Source of the DNA: Cylindrodendrum hubeiense
Taxonomy: Eukaryota; Ascomycota; Sordariomycetes; Hypocreales; Nectriaceae
Direction of reading: 5' to 3'
Length of the DNA stretch: 64,000 bases
NCBI GenBank assembly: GCA_014621425.1
Contig: JAANBB010000069.1
Location: 1-64,000, forward strand
Made by a program: the position numbers and the translations under genes. Positions 1 to 10,376 of the stretch are shown here, in pieces. Positions within the stretch are counted from its first letter, which is position 1. Every line of letters begins with the position of its first letter. Under the pieces are notes generated by a model that saw nothing but the letters and a program-made list of their open reading frames with translations, was not told the origin of the DNA and did no database searches.

Positions 1-2219
1 CGGGTCACAGGCGCTCTGGCAGGGCGCTGGATGTGAGAGTCTGGGGCCCATGCAGCAGACGGGCGGTAGACGGGCCACGCGCAGGGGGAGCGATTGCCAG
101 TGAGGATGTTGGAGTTGCGGCTGCGGCAGCGGCTGCGGCAGACTCTGCGGCTGCAAAGATGCCGACGTGAGGTTCGCGGATGTCAGGTTCGCAAAGGGGA
201 AGCTGAGGCTGCGCTGGGCGAGCCATGGGCCTCCATGATCGAGGCGCCTTGGCCGTCAACCGAGTTCCCTGGCGCCCTACCGTAGCAGGCGGGTAGTGGG
301 GGCACTGTGTGCGTACAGGGGGCGGGCCCAGTGGGGAATGGGCTGTGCATTAGTGGCCTCGGCTCTGTGGTCCGGGGTTCCAGCAGAGCGAGTCCCTGAA
401 GACCTGGACTCGACAGCCTTTAGTGTTTAGTGGCGAGGCTTGGGTCTCGAACGTCAATATTGCGACGCTCTCCTGGCTATGCTTTGACAGGGAGTCTGGA
501 TGGTCGATGGTCTGGATGGTCTGGCCTGAGACACGTGTTGCTTCTGCAATCCTCCGAGGAGATGCACAATGCCGAAAAAGGAGAATGCAGGGAAGAAGAG
601 GCCTGTCGTAGTATATCGATGTGAATCTTTAATATTGGTGTGGTCTTGATGACTGCGTGGTATGAGTGATTCGCTGTGGCCTGCTTCAACTTCCCTCTCC
701 ACGTCCATCTCCAGCCTATATACTGTCCTACTCTGGAGATACTCGGACTTGGCGATGAAGGGCCGTTTACCATCCAGGTTGATTCCTTGTCGGAACGTCC
801 GCGTCCGAACTCGAGAGAGACCTCCCGGAGGCCGGAGTTGCTACGGCGCATTGGAGAAAGGACCGAGAGAGCCAACAACGGAGATGCCTTCGAGAAGCGC
901 CGAGGGCTAGTATGAGCGCGCCATATGCGAGGTCAGAGTCTCTTGAACCGGGCGCGCATTCACAGACGGGAGGTGTTTTAGACAGGGTAGGCTATACGGA
1001 GGGGGCGATTTGATGCATATGCAGGAGGGTCATGCAGTTGATAGTCAAGCCACAACCAGCGATTGTTAAACTGTAGGATAAAGTGTAGGCATGATGACCT
1101 GGTGGCTTTCGATTAAACGAGCCGGAATCTCCGTTTCCGAACTTTATCGATTGGATCCTCACTTGGATCGACGCCGGGTTCTTGGTACTGGGCTGGGCAC
1201 CAATCACTTAATCTACGAACCGAGAGGCATATGTGTTGAGATCGAGGGGTAGGCTACGCGTGCTTCAATATGGCTAGTCCCAAGGAAGCAAATTTCCAGG
1301 CCGAGATACAACTCGGACGAGAGATTCCACTCAAGGGCGAATAGAGCAATGTGACCTAACCCCTCGCGCTGTTTCCAGGCATATGGCACCACTGTTGGCC
1401 CAACCATGCGGATGGGTGCATACCACGATGCATGCTCAGCCCTACCTCCCTTGACACATCTGCGCAGTGTTCATTGCTTGCCTTGCCGGGTACCGACGCG
1501 GATCCCGTTCCCGTCTCGTGGCCTGGAAACCTACAGCTGCATGTGTTGAAGCCTGAAGGAAGACCATCGCACCGCCTGGCAGTTCAAACTGGGTTTGCTA
1601 TTTGCCGCCTCCAAGAACGACTCACATTTCGACGGCAGGCAATACGTAGGCTCCCGGATCATGTCTCTGATGAATCGCCCCGATGTGATCAACCGGGTCT
1701 CGACTCTGAAGATGTGGGCCTGGTCTGAGTGGTCTGAGGCTGGCTGACGATAGGACGGACTCGTGCCGCGATAGACCATGGGGTTGCCATTGGCCGAACA
1801 CCTAGTCAATCCCATGCCAGTCATGTTACAATGTGCTCGATAGAACTGTCATTTACGCGCAGACCTGTCATTTATGCGCCGCCAAAACGTAAGTGTTAGG
1901 TGGTTGACAGACCAGGGTCCCACGCGGTGTCTGTCGGCCTCGATCATATACAGTGTCTATGCGCATTTGGACTGTGCGACATGCCCCGCCAAAGCCCTCC
2001 CATGTCCGATCTTACCCCTCCACACCATAACTTCGTGCAGCCACTCTACGACTTGACTATTGCGACAACCGGCGACAAGAGACAGGACTCGCGCCCAGTG
2101 ACGACATTCACTGACCCGAGACTGAACCCGCGATCGCCCTCCCCGAATATCCACTGTAGCGTGCTTTGAGCACCGTCTGCTCCAAGCCGCCACCGCCCAC
2201 GTCCCGTCCCAACGCCGCC
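1..2219. other. Left-edge region without a supported gene
   Basis: I see no convincing gene in these 2.2 kb. The open frames on both strands are short, overlap one another, mostly begin at TTG or other non-ATG codons, and show no recognisable motif. A small CTGCGG/CTGCGGCAG-type trinucleotide run lies at about 117-156. The last 200 bases before 2220 are the promoter side of the Cgi121 gene. A gene that starts outside the window could end here, but I cannot show it. Confidence 0.5.
117..156. repeat. Short CTGCGG/GCAGCG trinucleotide-like run
   Basis: The bases are built from repeated CTGCGGC and GCAGCGG hexamer-like units. On the minus strand it would read as an alanine run in one frame, but that frame has no ATG start. 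I treat it as a simple sequence. Confidence 0.5.
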
Positions 2220-2921
2220 ATGTCTCTCGAAACCATCACCCTCGACCACCTCCCCTCCTCACACGAGGTCCACGCCGTCCTCTTCCGTGACGTCAAAAAC
2301 GCGCCCTTCTTGCACCAGCAACTTCTCGCGCGGAATTCAGACTTCGAGTATGGCTTAGTCGATGCCTCTGTCGTATGTCCCATCGCAAGCACTCTGGGCT
2401 GTAGGTGGAACAACGGTTGACACCATGATTTAGGTTGTGTCACGGCTTCAGCTTCTCTCGGCCGTATTCAAAGCAACCCTGACGGCAGTAAACGGCGCAC
2501 TCAAGACCCCTAATGTCCACTCGGAGATTGTGATAGCTCTCAACTCTTCCAGCAATGTAGGTACATCGTCCACAACGACCGCTTAAGCTGATTGATGACC
2601 CAGATTGCCGATTCATATCGTCGCTTCGGCATTTCGCCCTCCACAAAAGACCTCATCGCTGTCAAGGTCACCTTCCCCGCCGAAGACGGTACTGAACCCC
2701 TCACTAGCGAGCAGATCTGGGAGCATTTGAAGGCCAACGTCGAAGGTGAAGCTCTGGCTATTACAGACGACAACATTTCCGCAGCGACGGACCTCGCAAA
2801 AGTGCGCAAATACTACAAGCTAAACGGCCTTAAATGGCTTGATGATATTAAGGATGAGAAGCTGAAGCTGAAGGAGGTTGAAACGCTGGTCATAGGAGGT
2901 ATGGCCTTGCGCGGAGTATAA
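2220..2921 (+). CDS. CGI121: EKC/KEOPS complex subunit Cgi121 (TPRKB family)
   Basis: This encodes a 197-aa protein of the Cgi121/TPRKB family, a small subunit of the KEOPS complex that makes the t6A modification at position 37 of ANN-decoding tRNAs; in yeast the complex is also linked to telomere upkeep. Exons are 2220-2372, 2434-2556 and 2604-2921. Both introns start GTATGT/GTAGGT, end TAG/CAG, and keep frame. The ATG follows CCGCC, a good context. Family-like features are the N-terminal 'FRDVKN' segment, the central '[14 protein letters not shown]' helix and the near-terminal 'LNGLKWLDD' region. Its length is within the range usual for fungal homologues. Its 3' end faces the proline dehydrogenase gene, 241 bp away. 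I recognised the family by overall pattern; the intron positions are inference. Confidence 0.85.
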
Positions 2922-2963
2922 AGAGTGGGAACTACTGCCGACACGGCGAATGCGCTCAAAATC

Positions 2964-3046
2964 CAGGGATCAAATCAGGTGAAATCAGGTGAAATCAAGG
3001 GAAATCAAGGACAAATTAAGGAACAATTTAAGGTTCAGGGATCAAA
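2964..3046. repeat. Degenerate 10-bp tandem repeat flanked by 11-bp direct repeats
   Basis: Units of the form GAAATCAGGT/GAAATCAAGG repeat about four times from 2971 and then decay into AATTAAGG-like units. The array is bounded by identical copies of CAGGGATCAAA at 2964-2974 and 3036-3046. It lies between the convergent ends of the Cgi121 and proline dehydrogenase genes. Confidence 0.7.
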
Positions 3047-3162
3047 CGTAAGCAATGTCTTCATCTATGCATCCTGCTCTACCGTATGGTCCTAAATCAT
3101 CCAGACTCCCAGACTCGCTGCCCATGATGGAATTCATAATCGTAATGCCCTTTTCCTTTTTC

Positions 3163-4681
3163 TTAAGCCATACCCACAACGCTCTTACACCGTCGGACCA
3201 ACTCAGTCCACATGGCGTCTCGGCTATCGCGCGTTCGCTGAACGGCGTCCTTGTTCTCCTGTGCTCGGCGGAGCAGATACTTCATGCACTCGCCGGTGGT
3301 TCCCCAGACGAGGTACTTGTAGGCGGGCAGAGCCGGCGCCTTGGTGCCCTTCTCGCGTGCGACCTGGCCAGCCTCGACCAGTTCGCAGCTGACCTCATCA
3401 GCCATGCCCTGGAGCTGGGCAAACGAGACGTCAGACTTGGCGGTACCGGCATCGCAGATGGCACGGGCGCGGCGGACAGACTCGGCGTTGTGTGAGGCAA
3501 TCATCAGGCTGGAGGGGGGGTATACGCCCTCGCCCTTGACGCTGCTGCTCCACTGGCGGGTCAAGACGCTGGCGGCCAGCTTGTCGTAGCAGACGTCAGT
3601 GTCCTCCTTGGTGTCGTGGAAGAGGTGGCGGGGATCGGAGCCCAGGTAAGCACCACGGACCAGCTTGACTCCCAGGGAGAAGTTTTCCTTCTGGGCCAGG
3701 GCAAGGTGGTTGGAGAGGACCTCGGGGGCGCACTTCTTGTACGCCTGGTAGGTGCCGTAGATGACGGGGTCGTTGACGCCGCTGTTGTACTTGCGGGCAA
3801 ACTCGATGGTCCAGTCGTCGATGCCGTCCTGGAGCATGTCCTGCTCAGCGTCGAAGAGTAGGCGCACACCGCGCTGCTGGGCGAGCTGGCAGATGTCGTC
3901 GATGTACTTGTAGAGGGTGGGACTGGCGGAGAGGCGGGCCTTGAGCTGACCGAGAGCCAAGCTTCCAGCACCGGTGAACCTGTTGTTGTTAGTATCTGAG
4001 TTGCGATAATACTAATGTGTAAACTTACTTGAGTGCAACGTAGTCGCCGGGCTGGACCAGGCGGACTGTCTCCAGGGTGCCCTCGGCCCAGGGGGTAATC
4101 TCGTTGTCGATGGCCTCCTTGGTCTCCTTGGTAGGGTCACCGAGTGACGCGGCCTGGTCCTTGGTAAGGACGACCTCCTTGGCATAGCACAGAATGACAC
4201 CGGTGAAACCAATGTTCTTGAGGCCGGAAATGGTGTGGTGGACCTCTCCTGCATTCTCACCAGCGCAGAACTGGGCGTAAAAGGTCTTCTTGAGGAAGAG
4301 GCGCAGCAGGGGGTTCTTGTCGGGGTTGAGGATGGGGTTGCTCGAGTTGGCTAGCAGAGACATGATGCGCAGCGAAGGCGGCAGCAGAATGGGCGATGAT
4401 GACACGATCATGGTGGCCAGCGAGCGCACAACCATGGTCAGCGAGAGCACCGAGAGAGGCGCGCGGGCGGCGGCCATGTTGGGAGGGAGGGGATCCGGGA
4501 TGGGGTGTTCTGCGATGGTGGAGGTGCGCTTCTGGGAGGAGTGAATGCATCGTCGCGAGGCTGTGGCAAGACACGGTCGGAGTCTGTGAATGGAGATGGA
4601 GGCGGATGAGTCGAGGAGGGTGTAAGGGGAGGCCGCCCAGCGGAGGGGCCGGCACGTCCCTCGCCCACGGGCCAAGCTCAT
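3163..4681 (-). CDS. Proline dehydrogenase, mitochondrial
   Basis: The 489-aa product is a proline dehydrogenase (proline oxidase), the FAD enzyme that oxidises proline to pyrroline-5-carboxylate at the mitochondrial inner membrane and starts proline catabolism. Exons on the minus strand are 4029-4681 and 3163-3979, joined across an intron with GTAAGT donor and CAACAG acceptor. The first 60 residues are rich in Arg, Ser and Ala and poor in acidic residues, as expected for a mitochondrial presequence. The barrel follows, with 'FTGVILCYAKEVV', 'VRLLFDAEQDMLQ', 'YGTYQAYKK', 'KLVRGAYLGSDPR', 'IASHNAES' and, close to the end, 'YLVWGTTGECMKYLLRRAQEN', the FAD/substrate-contacting signatures of the family. 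The length is normal. The upstream DNA is GT-rich. The yeast counterpart is PUT1; I give no symbol because fungal naming differs. Confidence 0.93.
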
Positions 4682-4800
4682 TGTGAGGTTGTGAGGTTGT
4701 GTGAGAGTGTGATTGTGTTTGTGTGTTTGTGTGTGTGATAGCGAGGGCGTTGGTGTGGGTGTTTGTGGTGGTTGTGTTTGGGTGTGTGTAAGCTGGGAGT
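4682..4800. repeat. GT-rich simple sequence
   Basis: Alternating TGTG, GTGAGGTT and TGTTTGTGTG units run for about 120 bp directly before the proline dehydrogenase start codon. On the coding (minus) strand it is a CA-rich leader, a common composition for fungal 5' untranslated DNA. Confidence 0.7.
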
Positions 4801-5560
4801 GGGTGTTGATGGGAACGTGAGGCTATCGAGGCTCGAGGAGAAGGGAGAGGGAGGAAAGTTTATATCAAGGGATAGATAAACAGCGATAGATGAAAAGCGA
4901 TTAGGCACTGGCGAACGGGGAGCTCCTTCCTTATATCTGTCTGTCTTGCGTGTCTATCATTCCCGGGTAACGGGTAACGGGCAGGTCGGTCTTGGGTGGC
5001 GCCGCTATCTGCGAGCAGCCAATTCCCCTCCACCATCCTCCACCATGGCATCTCCGACTGTCCCTGCACTTTGCTGCACTTGTCCACGCGCTTGTCCCTC
5101 CGCCTGCCCTCCGCTAAGCCGCACGCACCCAAGTCAATTGACCCAGTGCCAGATGATTTCCCCGCCTCCCGCAAGGGCCACCGCAGTGGCCACCGCAATG
5201 GCCGACGCCAAACGAGATCGCGTGTGATGCTAAGGCAAGGGATTCCAGTACCTAACTGAGCTTATCGGCGTCACGTGGCCACCCTGGCAAGTGCAAGCGG
5301 GCTGACGGGGGGCGTTGGCGGCGTTTGGTTGAGGGCCGAGTGTAGCCGTCGTGGGGGAGCAACTCGAGACCAGGTTTCACTCATCCCCCACTGGGCGAAC
5401 CAGCAATGAGCCAGCAATGAACCACTGCATTCCTAAGGTCCACCGGACATTGGGCGGAGACTGCTCGGCCGGTTGCAGGCGTCCGATCGCGCAGCCCGGG
5501 CAGTCCGCAGCTGTCATCATGACGGCGGCAAGTGACGGAGGCATTGACAGTAGATGACTG

Positions 5561-5660
5561 GACAGGGCGATTCGACAGGGCGATTCAACAGCGTGATTCG
5601 ACAATCATGATTCGACAGCTATCATTATACAGCCATGATTCGACAGCCCTGATTCGACAT
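5561..5660. repeat. Degenerate tandem repeat with GATTCGACAG core
   Basis: The decamer GATTCGACAG and close variants recur about seven times with variable spacers (for example GGGC, CGT, AATCAT, GCTATCATTATACAGCCAT). The unit is imperfectly palindromic at TCGA. No gene overlaps it. Confidence 0.65.
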
Positions 5661-6042
5661 TGAGTTTGGGGTACGCTGTGGGGATTTGGGGTTCCTCGTC
5701 CCCATCTGCGGCTCCAATGCTCCGTCGCACACACCTGGCGGCTGACTGCTCCCGGCAGATGCCCACGACTCGCTTGTGCCGAGATGGAGATGGGGCTCTG
5801 CGCGTTGGACCTGGGCCGAACTGCGACTAGACAGGGCCCCATCGCCATGACCCCATCCTGATGGAGCGCCGCCGGCCGCCGGGGTTGTTTGACACAAGAC
5901 AGAAAAAAAAAAGTAGGGCCGCCGCGCGCAGCTTATCGTGCCAGAGCCAGTCACTTGAGCGCGGATGGCATCGGCGCGGGTGAGGCGTGCGACAAGCGTG
6001 CGAGATGCGTCTGGCCTCTCGTCTCCACCGCGGCCGGCCGCT

Positions 6043-6863
6043 TCACGCCGCTGGTTGGCTGTCGAGGCCGTCGTTGTGGGACGGAGCCGTCTGTCCCCTA
6101 CGGCGCTTGATAAAATCGACGTAACCGATCGGTCTGCCTCGGGCTAAGCCCACGAGGTCCTGGACGCCGCCGTACACGAGCCCAAACATGAGTCCCATTC
6201 TCGCCGTCCGAGCTGCTGCTGTCATGGAAAGCCGATCTGCGACGCCGAGTATCGGCGCTTGTTAGCAATTGGTCCACTTGTTGCACGCAATATCTATCCG
6301 TTGATTTCCATCCCGGAGGATCCCAGAGGACGCCCTGGGACCGGGGACTAGATCGAACCAACCCCAGAATAGCAAGACAGACATGACTTACGCCAAAGGG
6401 AAAATGCGCCGGCCACGGTCAACGTCGCAATTGTTGTCGAAAACATGTCGCTAGACCCGCGGCACCTATCCACCGTGCTCTCTAGAGACAACGCCACAAA
6501 GGTCCAGAAGCTTGTCTTGAAGGCCATGCGAAAACCTTCGCGGATGCCGCCCTGCATGGCGTGGTAGTTTTTGGACTTGTGATACAGGTACCATCCGGCC
6601 GTCGAGTCGGGCATCTTGTGAGCGTGCTCGGCTCGGAACCGCAGCTGCGCCATCTGGCCGCCCTGCGTGGCGCCGAGCGAGAGGCCCAGCAGCGCCGACG
6701 AGATGGTGCCCATCATGAGCCGGGTCGGCGTCGCGATGGCCAGGCGCGGGAAAGCATCATGCGGGAACGCCTCTGGGCCATCCGCCGCCGGGGCATGCAC
6801 CGTAATCGTGGCAGTGGGAGCCGGGCCGGTCGAGGTAGGGGGAGCGTCGGTTGATGCGGCCAT
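6043..6863 (-). CDS. Tim17/Tim22/Tim23-family mitochondrial membrane protein
   Basis: This encodes a 221-aa protein with four Gly/Ala-rich hydrophobic segments characteristic of the Tim17/Tim22/Tim23/Pmp24 superfamily. Exons are 6392-6863 and 6043-6236 (minus strand); the donor is GTAAGT and the favoured acceptor is the GCAG ending at 6237. The start chosen is the ATG of 'MAASTDAPP'; an upstream open frame exists but its N-terminus is atypical. Residues after about 55 hold 'MMGTISSALLGLSLGATQGG', followed by 'GGIREGFRMAFKTSFWTF' and, after the splice, 'MGLMFGLVYGGVQDLVG'. It may be closer to TIMMDC1-type complex I assembly factors than to the TIM channels, but I cannot decide this by eye. It is divergent from the small acidic protein gene 509 bp away. 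Confidence 0.72.
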
Positions 6864-7372
6864 CGTGAACGGCTTCGGGGGGTTTTCGGTGGGGGCCTGG
6901 GTGTCACGCGGGCGTCCAGGGCGTCCAGGGCAGGTCGGTTTGCGTCGAGCTAGGCAGTCGATGCCGAAGATGCAGTGGCCAGCGAGTCTCGGACGTCGTG
7001 GGCGGCTGCTCGTAATATATTGCTGGTGGGCTGGGGGAGTCCATGTCCGTGAAAAGCGTCTCCAGTCTTTCGATATTTGGACAGTGTGTAGACACATATA
7101 CACTGCTCGAATGCACTGTACACATACCACGGACGCCGTTAAATCGACCTCCCTTACGCTGCATGGGCCGGCTTTAATCGTAGCATCATGTACATCTTTA
7201 CCTAGATGTTACTTATCATGAACCTCGCCGTTGAACTGAGTTGCTGGGCATTTCTCTGCCCTTCTTTACGCGCTGTCACGTGATCTCGCGAAACAACTCA
7301 TCGCGGGTTAAGAATGCCCCTCCAAGACCAGGGTGCAGCATCCTTCTCATGAGCAGCACCCAGATCGTCAAA
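6864..7372. promoter_or_regulatory. Shared divergent promoter region
   Basis: These 509 bp separate the minus-strand Tim17-family gene from the plus-strand small acidic protein gene, so they must contain both promoters. I see no clear TATA box or repeated operator. Confidence 0.45.
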
Positions 7373-7848
7373 ATGGTAAAATAACTGACACCTTGCCTGA
7401 CATTGGCTTTGCTTAACCCAAGATGAAGGCTGACATGACCTAGGCTGAGCTAGACGACACCCACATCTCGGTGCGCTTCAGGCACGGCATCCACACCATC
7501 TACCTGTTTGTCGATGCCCTCGCACCCTTCAGCGCTGTCACGACCCTGCTCCTGGAGACTTTGCAGGAGAGATACCCCCATGGATTGACCTCGTCTATTG
7601 CGCCCCCCAAGACCACACATATCCCCGAGGGAGCCGATGCCGTCGTGGCCTACGGAGTTCTCAATGTCCCCAACGACCCAAGCCGGGGCTGGAAGAAGCT
7701 GAACTCCAGAAATGGTGAGAGCACTCCGACGAAGCTGGGCCTGAAGAACAACAGCCTGGTCGCTTTTACGTTTGTGGAGGATGAGGATGATGAGGCCGAA
7801 TTTGACGTGGAGTGGCCCCGTGAGGATGAGGAGCTGTATGAGCAGTGA
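7373..7848 (+). CDS. Small acidic-tailed conserved protein; first exon is only ATG
   Basis: I do not recognise this 135-aa protein. The model is an exon 7373-7375 containing just the ATG, a 68-bp intron (donor GTAAAA, acceptor CCTAG, with GCTTAAC as a possible branch site) and an exon 7444-7848. This gives a start of 'MAELDDTHISVRFRHGIHTIYLFV', which looks like a beta-strand-rich, possibly ubiquitin-like fold. The tail is strongly acidic ('VEDEDDEAEFDVEWPREDEELYEQ' in two parts). Without the intron, the frame before 7444 runs into a stop and the first in-frame ATG-like codon would remove a well-formed strand. The open frame reads as real coding sequence, but the start is inference and the function unknown. 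Confidence 0.6.
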
Positions 7849-8645
7849 GGATCCCACAGAGTTGCCGACCTGTGATGGGGCGGCTTAATTTGGAGAGGAC
7901 TGGCGGTTCTTGGAAGGGCATACCAAGAATGGGTGGCACTGAGATTGAGACGCATATAGTGAAGAGAGAGCCTCTGCGCATATGCCCGCGTCAGCTCAAT
8001 GAGCGCTGCACTGAGAGTCGGCCACGATAATCTCATCAAAGTCCGGGACAGAGACCTCAAGTGGATGCATAGCCCGGTTGCAGGGATAAAATTAGAAGTC
8101 AACAGTTAATCTGACTAAAATGCAACACACACACACCACTGGAATTGAGATTATTGATGACCTATTATTGTGAGGTTGCAGCCATGATACTCCATGTGCA
8201 TCCCACAAGCCTGTGGCTTCTGAGTTCTGACTACTGGGTACTATACTAGTCAGGAGGTCTGCAACCTGGCGATTGCTGAGCTGGTAACACAATCAGGAAT
8301 GCATTCCACTGCAAAGTGACCTTTAAAATAGATTCCTCGATATGAATCATTTACCATTGAATTCCGTAATACCGGTACTCGTCCTTCATCCCTTTATCCC
8401 TGAGTGCCAGTCGTTGGAACAAGAACATCTGGTGGCGTTCTGACTAAGCCGGTGGGTCACCGTTGTGCACACGTCAGGTCCGGCGCGTTCAGGGTTCGTC
8501 GGTGCAGGGATCTTTTGGCGATTGCTTCACTGTTCAACCCCTTTCTCCTTTGCTTCTCTTTTGTCGCCCGCTTCAATTCCCCCCAAAGTCCCACGACTCC
8601 CCTCGAATCCTGCTAGTCGGCGTGTTTGCACATGCAGTCGGCTAC
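7849..8645. other. Intergenic region before the phosphoesterase gene
   Basis: No gene is supported. The stretch contains the 3' side of the acidic-protein gene and the promoter of the Ted1-like gene, with C/T-rich sequence just before the start codon. The frame of the Ted1-like gene is open upstream of 8646, but those residues do not resemble coding sequence. Confidence 0.55.
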
Positions 8646-10376
8646 ATGTCAGTCGTGGCCTTCCTCCGCCATGGCCTGCGCCTAGCGGTGCCGCTGGCGG
8701 TCGCCATCACCATTTACTTGTACCTGTTCCCCATCTTCCAGGGCTGCGCATTCCCCATCGAATCGGGGTCCGGCCAGGAGGCCTACGAATTGACCAAGAA
8801 GTTGCATTGGCCTGCATCCAACAAAAACCTGACTCCCGAGGACCGCGCGAAGTTGGCCCCTTTTCGACTGCTGGCCCTTGGTGACCCGCAGCTCGAAGGC
8901 GACACTTCTATCCCGACAAACTATCTGGGCACTTTCCCCCATGTCAAGACGATTGCGAGACACATCACCTTCCAGACTAAACATGACTCGTTCCGCGAGA
9001 GAGTCCGCCAGATCGTGCACGACCTCGTCGACGTCGTTTTCGAAGACACCCACTACTTCCTTGAGTCCCAGCGCAAGCGATTCGATCTATTCGGCAACGA
9101 TTTTTACCTGGCACACATCTACCGCACCCTTCACTGGTGGTCGGTCCCCACCCACGTCACTGTTCTTGGAGATCTCCTAGGAAGCCAGTGGATCGACGAC
9201 GCCGAGTTCAACAAGCGAAGCCGTCGGTTCTGGGACAGATCCTTCAAGGGAGCCGAGAGGCTGCCAGATGAGCTGGCGCACTACCCCACCCACGAATACA
9301 CCCTTGCTGGCCTTCTGGATGGTAGCGAAGAGGAGAAGGTCTGGACCAAGAGGCTGCTGAACGTGGTCGGTAACCACGACGTCGGATATGCTGGAGACCT
9401 GACCGAGGAGCGCCTGGAGAGATTCGAGCGAGAGTTTGGCAAGGTCAACTACGAACTCCGCTTCGAGCTCCCCGTCACGGATGATGAGAAGAGGGCTACC
9501 ATTTATGATTCTGACAAGAATCCCGACTCGGATCGTGTTCCTCCAGAGATCAGGATCGTGGTTGTCAACGACATGAACCTGGACACTCCAGCCAACTCGT
9601 CTGCTCTCCAGGACTCGACCTACAACTTCATCAACAACGTCATCCAGACGTCCCCCTCTGTTGATTCCAAGGGCCATGTCACTGTCATCCTGACCCACAT
9701 CCCGCTCTACAAGCCCGCGGGAATCTGCGTCGATTCCCCCTTCTTCGACTTCCACTCCAAGGCGGATGGAGGTGGTTTGAAGGAGCAGAACCAGCTGAGC
9801 TCAGACGCCAGCAAGGGTTTCCTGGAAGGAATTTGGGGCATGAGCGCGAGGACAACTGCCGCCGGTGGTGGTCGCGGCCGCCCGGGCCTGATGCTCAACG
9901 GACACGATCACGAAGGATGTGATACGTACCACTTCATGAACCAGACAAACGCTACGGATCCGGCCGACCGCTCATGGGAGGTGACGCGATGGGCCGACGC
10001 ACAAGCCAAGGGCATCCCCGGAGGCGAGGGTATCCCCGGACGACGTGAAATCACGGTCCGCAGCATGATGGGTGACTTTGGCGGCAACGCCGGCCTGCTG
10101 AGCATGTGGTTCGACTACGAGGCGTGGGAGTGGCGGTATGAGTACGCCGTGTGTCCGCTGGGCACGCAGCACTTCTGGTGGTTCGTACACATTGTGGATT
10201 TTATTGTACTATTATGGGCGGTGGCGTATGCGCTTGTCACGGTGCTTGTTGAGAACGGCGTTGATGTCGACGGCAACTTTTACAAAGGCGTGTCGTGTGC
10301 TTACAAGTATCTGTTTCGACGCCAGACGGCCAATGCGCCGGCGGTGAATGGGAAGCCTCGGGTTGGGACACAATAA
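8646..10376 (+). CDS. Calcineurin-like metallophosphoesterase, Ted1/PGAP5 (Cdc1) type
   Basis: This intron-less gene encodes 576 aa. It belongs to the Ted1/Cdc1/PGAP5 branch of the calcineurin-like phosphoesterases, which remove an ethanolamine-phosphate side chain from GPI anchors in the ER so that GPI proteins can leave. Visible metal-binding motifs, in order, are 'ALGDPQLEG' (block I, about residues 77-85), 'VLGDLLGS', 'VVGNHDVG', 'LTHIPLY' and 'LNGHDHEG'. An N-terminal hydrophobic segment ('AVPLAVAITIYLYLFPIF') and a C-terminal one ('FWWFVHIVDFIVLLWAVAYAL') fit a luminal enzyme anchored at both ends. I chose the ATG at 8646 because it places the first membrane segment near the N-terminus; an open frame extends upstream without a good start. 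Confidence in the family is high; the assignment to Ted1 rather than Cdc1 is inference. Confidence 0.85.
   Translation: MSVVAFLRHGLRLAVPLAVAITIYLYLFPIFQGCAFPIESGSGQEAYELTKKLHWPASNKNLTPEDRAKLAPFRLLALGDPQLEGDTSIPTNYLGTFPHVKTIARHITFQTKHDSFRERVRQIVHDLVDVVFEDTHYFLESQRKRFDLFGNDFYLAHIYRTLHWWSVPTHVTVLGDLLGSQWIDDAEFNKRSRRFWDRSFKGAERLPDELAHYPTHEYTLAGLLDGSEEEKVWTKRLLNVVGNHDVGYAGDLTEERLERFEREFGKVNYELRFELPVTDDEKRATIYDSDKNPDSDRVPPEIRIVVVNDMNLDTPANSSALQDSTYNFINNVIQTSPSVDSKGHVTVILTHIPLYKPAGICVDSPFFDFHSKADGGGLKEQNQLSSDASKGFLEGIWGMSARTTAAGGGRGRPGLMLNGHDHEGCDTYHFMNQTNATDPADRSWEVTRWADAQAKGIPGGEGIPGRREITVRSMMGDFGGNAGLLSMWFDYEAWEWRYEYAVCPLGTQHFWWFVHIVDFIVLLWAVAYALVTVLVENGVDVDGNFYKGVSCAYKYLFRRQTANAPAVNGKPRVGTQ

Larger units (their letters stand above)
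4682..6042. other. Intergenic region upstream of proline dehydrogenase
   Basis: No gene is supported in this 1.36 kb. It begins with a GT-rich simple tract (4682-4800), which reads as a CA-rich 5' leader/promoter for the minus-strand proline dehydrogenase gene. It also contains a degenerate tandem repeat at 5561-5660 and a short poly-A run near 5905. Short open frames here lack ATG starts or recognisable content. Confidence 0.6.

Noticed and set aside
454..915. Overlapping open frames of 80-133 aa on both strands near the left edge
   Set aside because: The starts checked are not ATG, the frames overlap each other, and no motif or splice partner is seen.
5561..5660. A CRISPR-like array
   Set aside because: The units are too short and degenerate, spacers are irregular, and the genome is eukaryotic.
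8463..8645. N-terminal extension of the Ted1-like phosphoesterase
   Set aside because: The frame is open, but the 61 residues are not protein-like and the ATG at 8646 puts the signal-anchor at the N-terminus as in the family.
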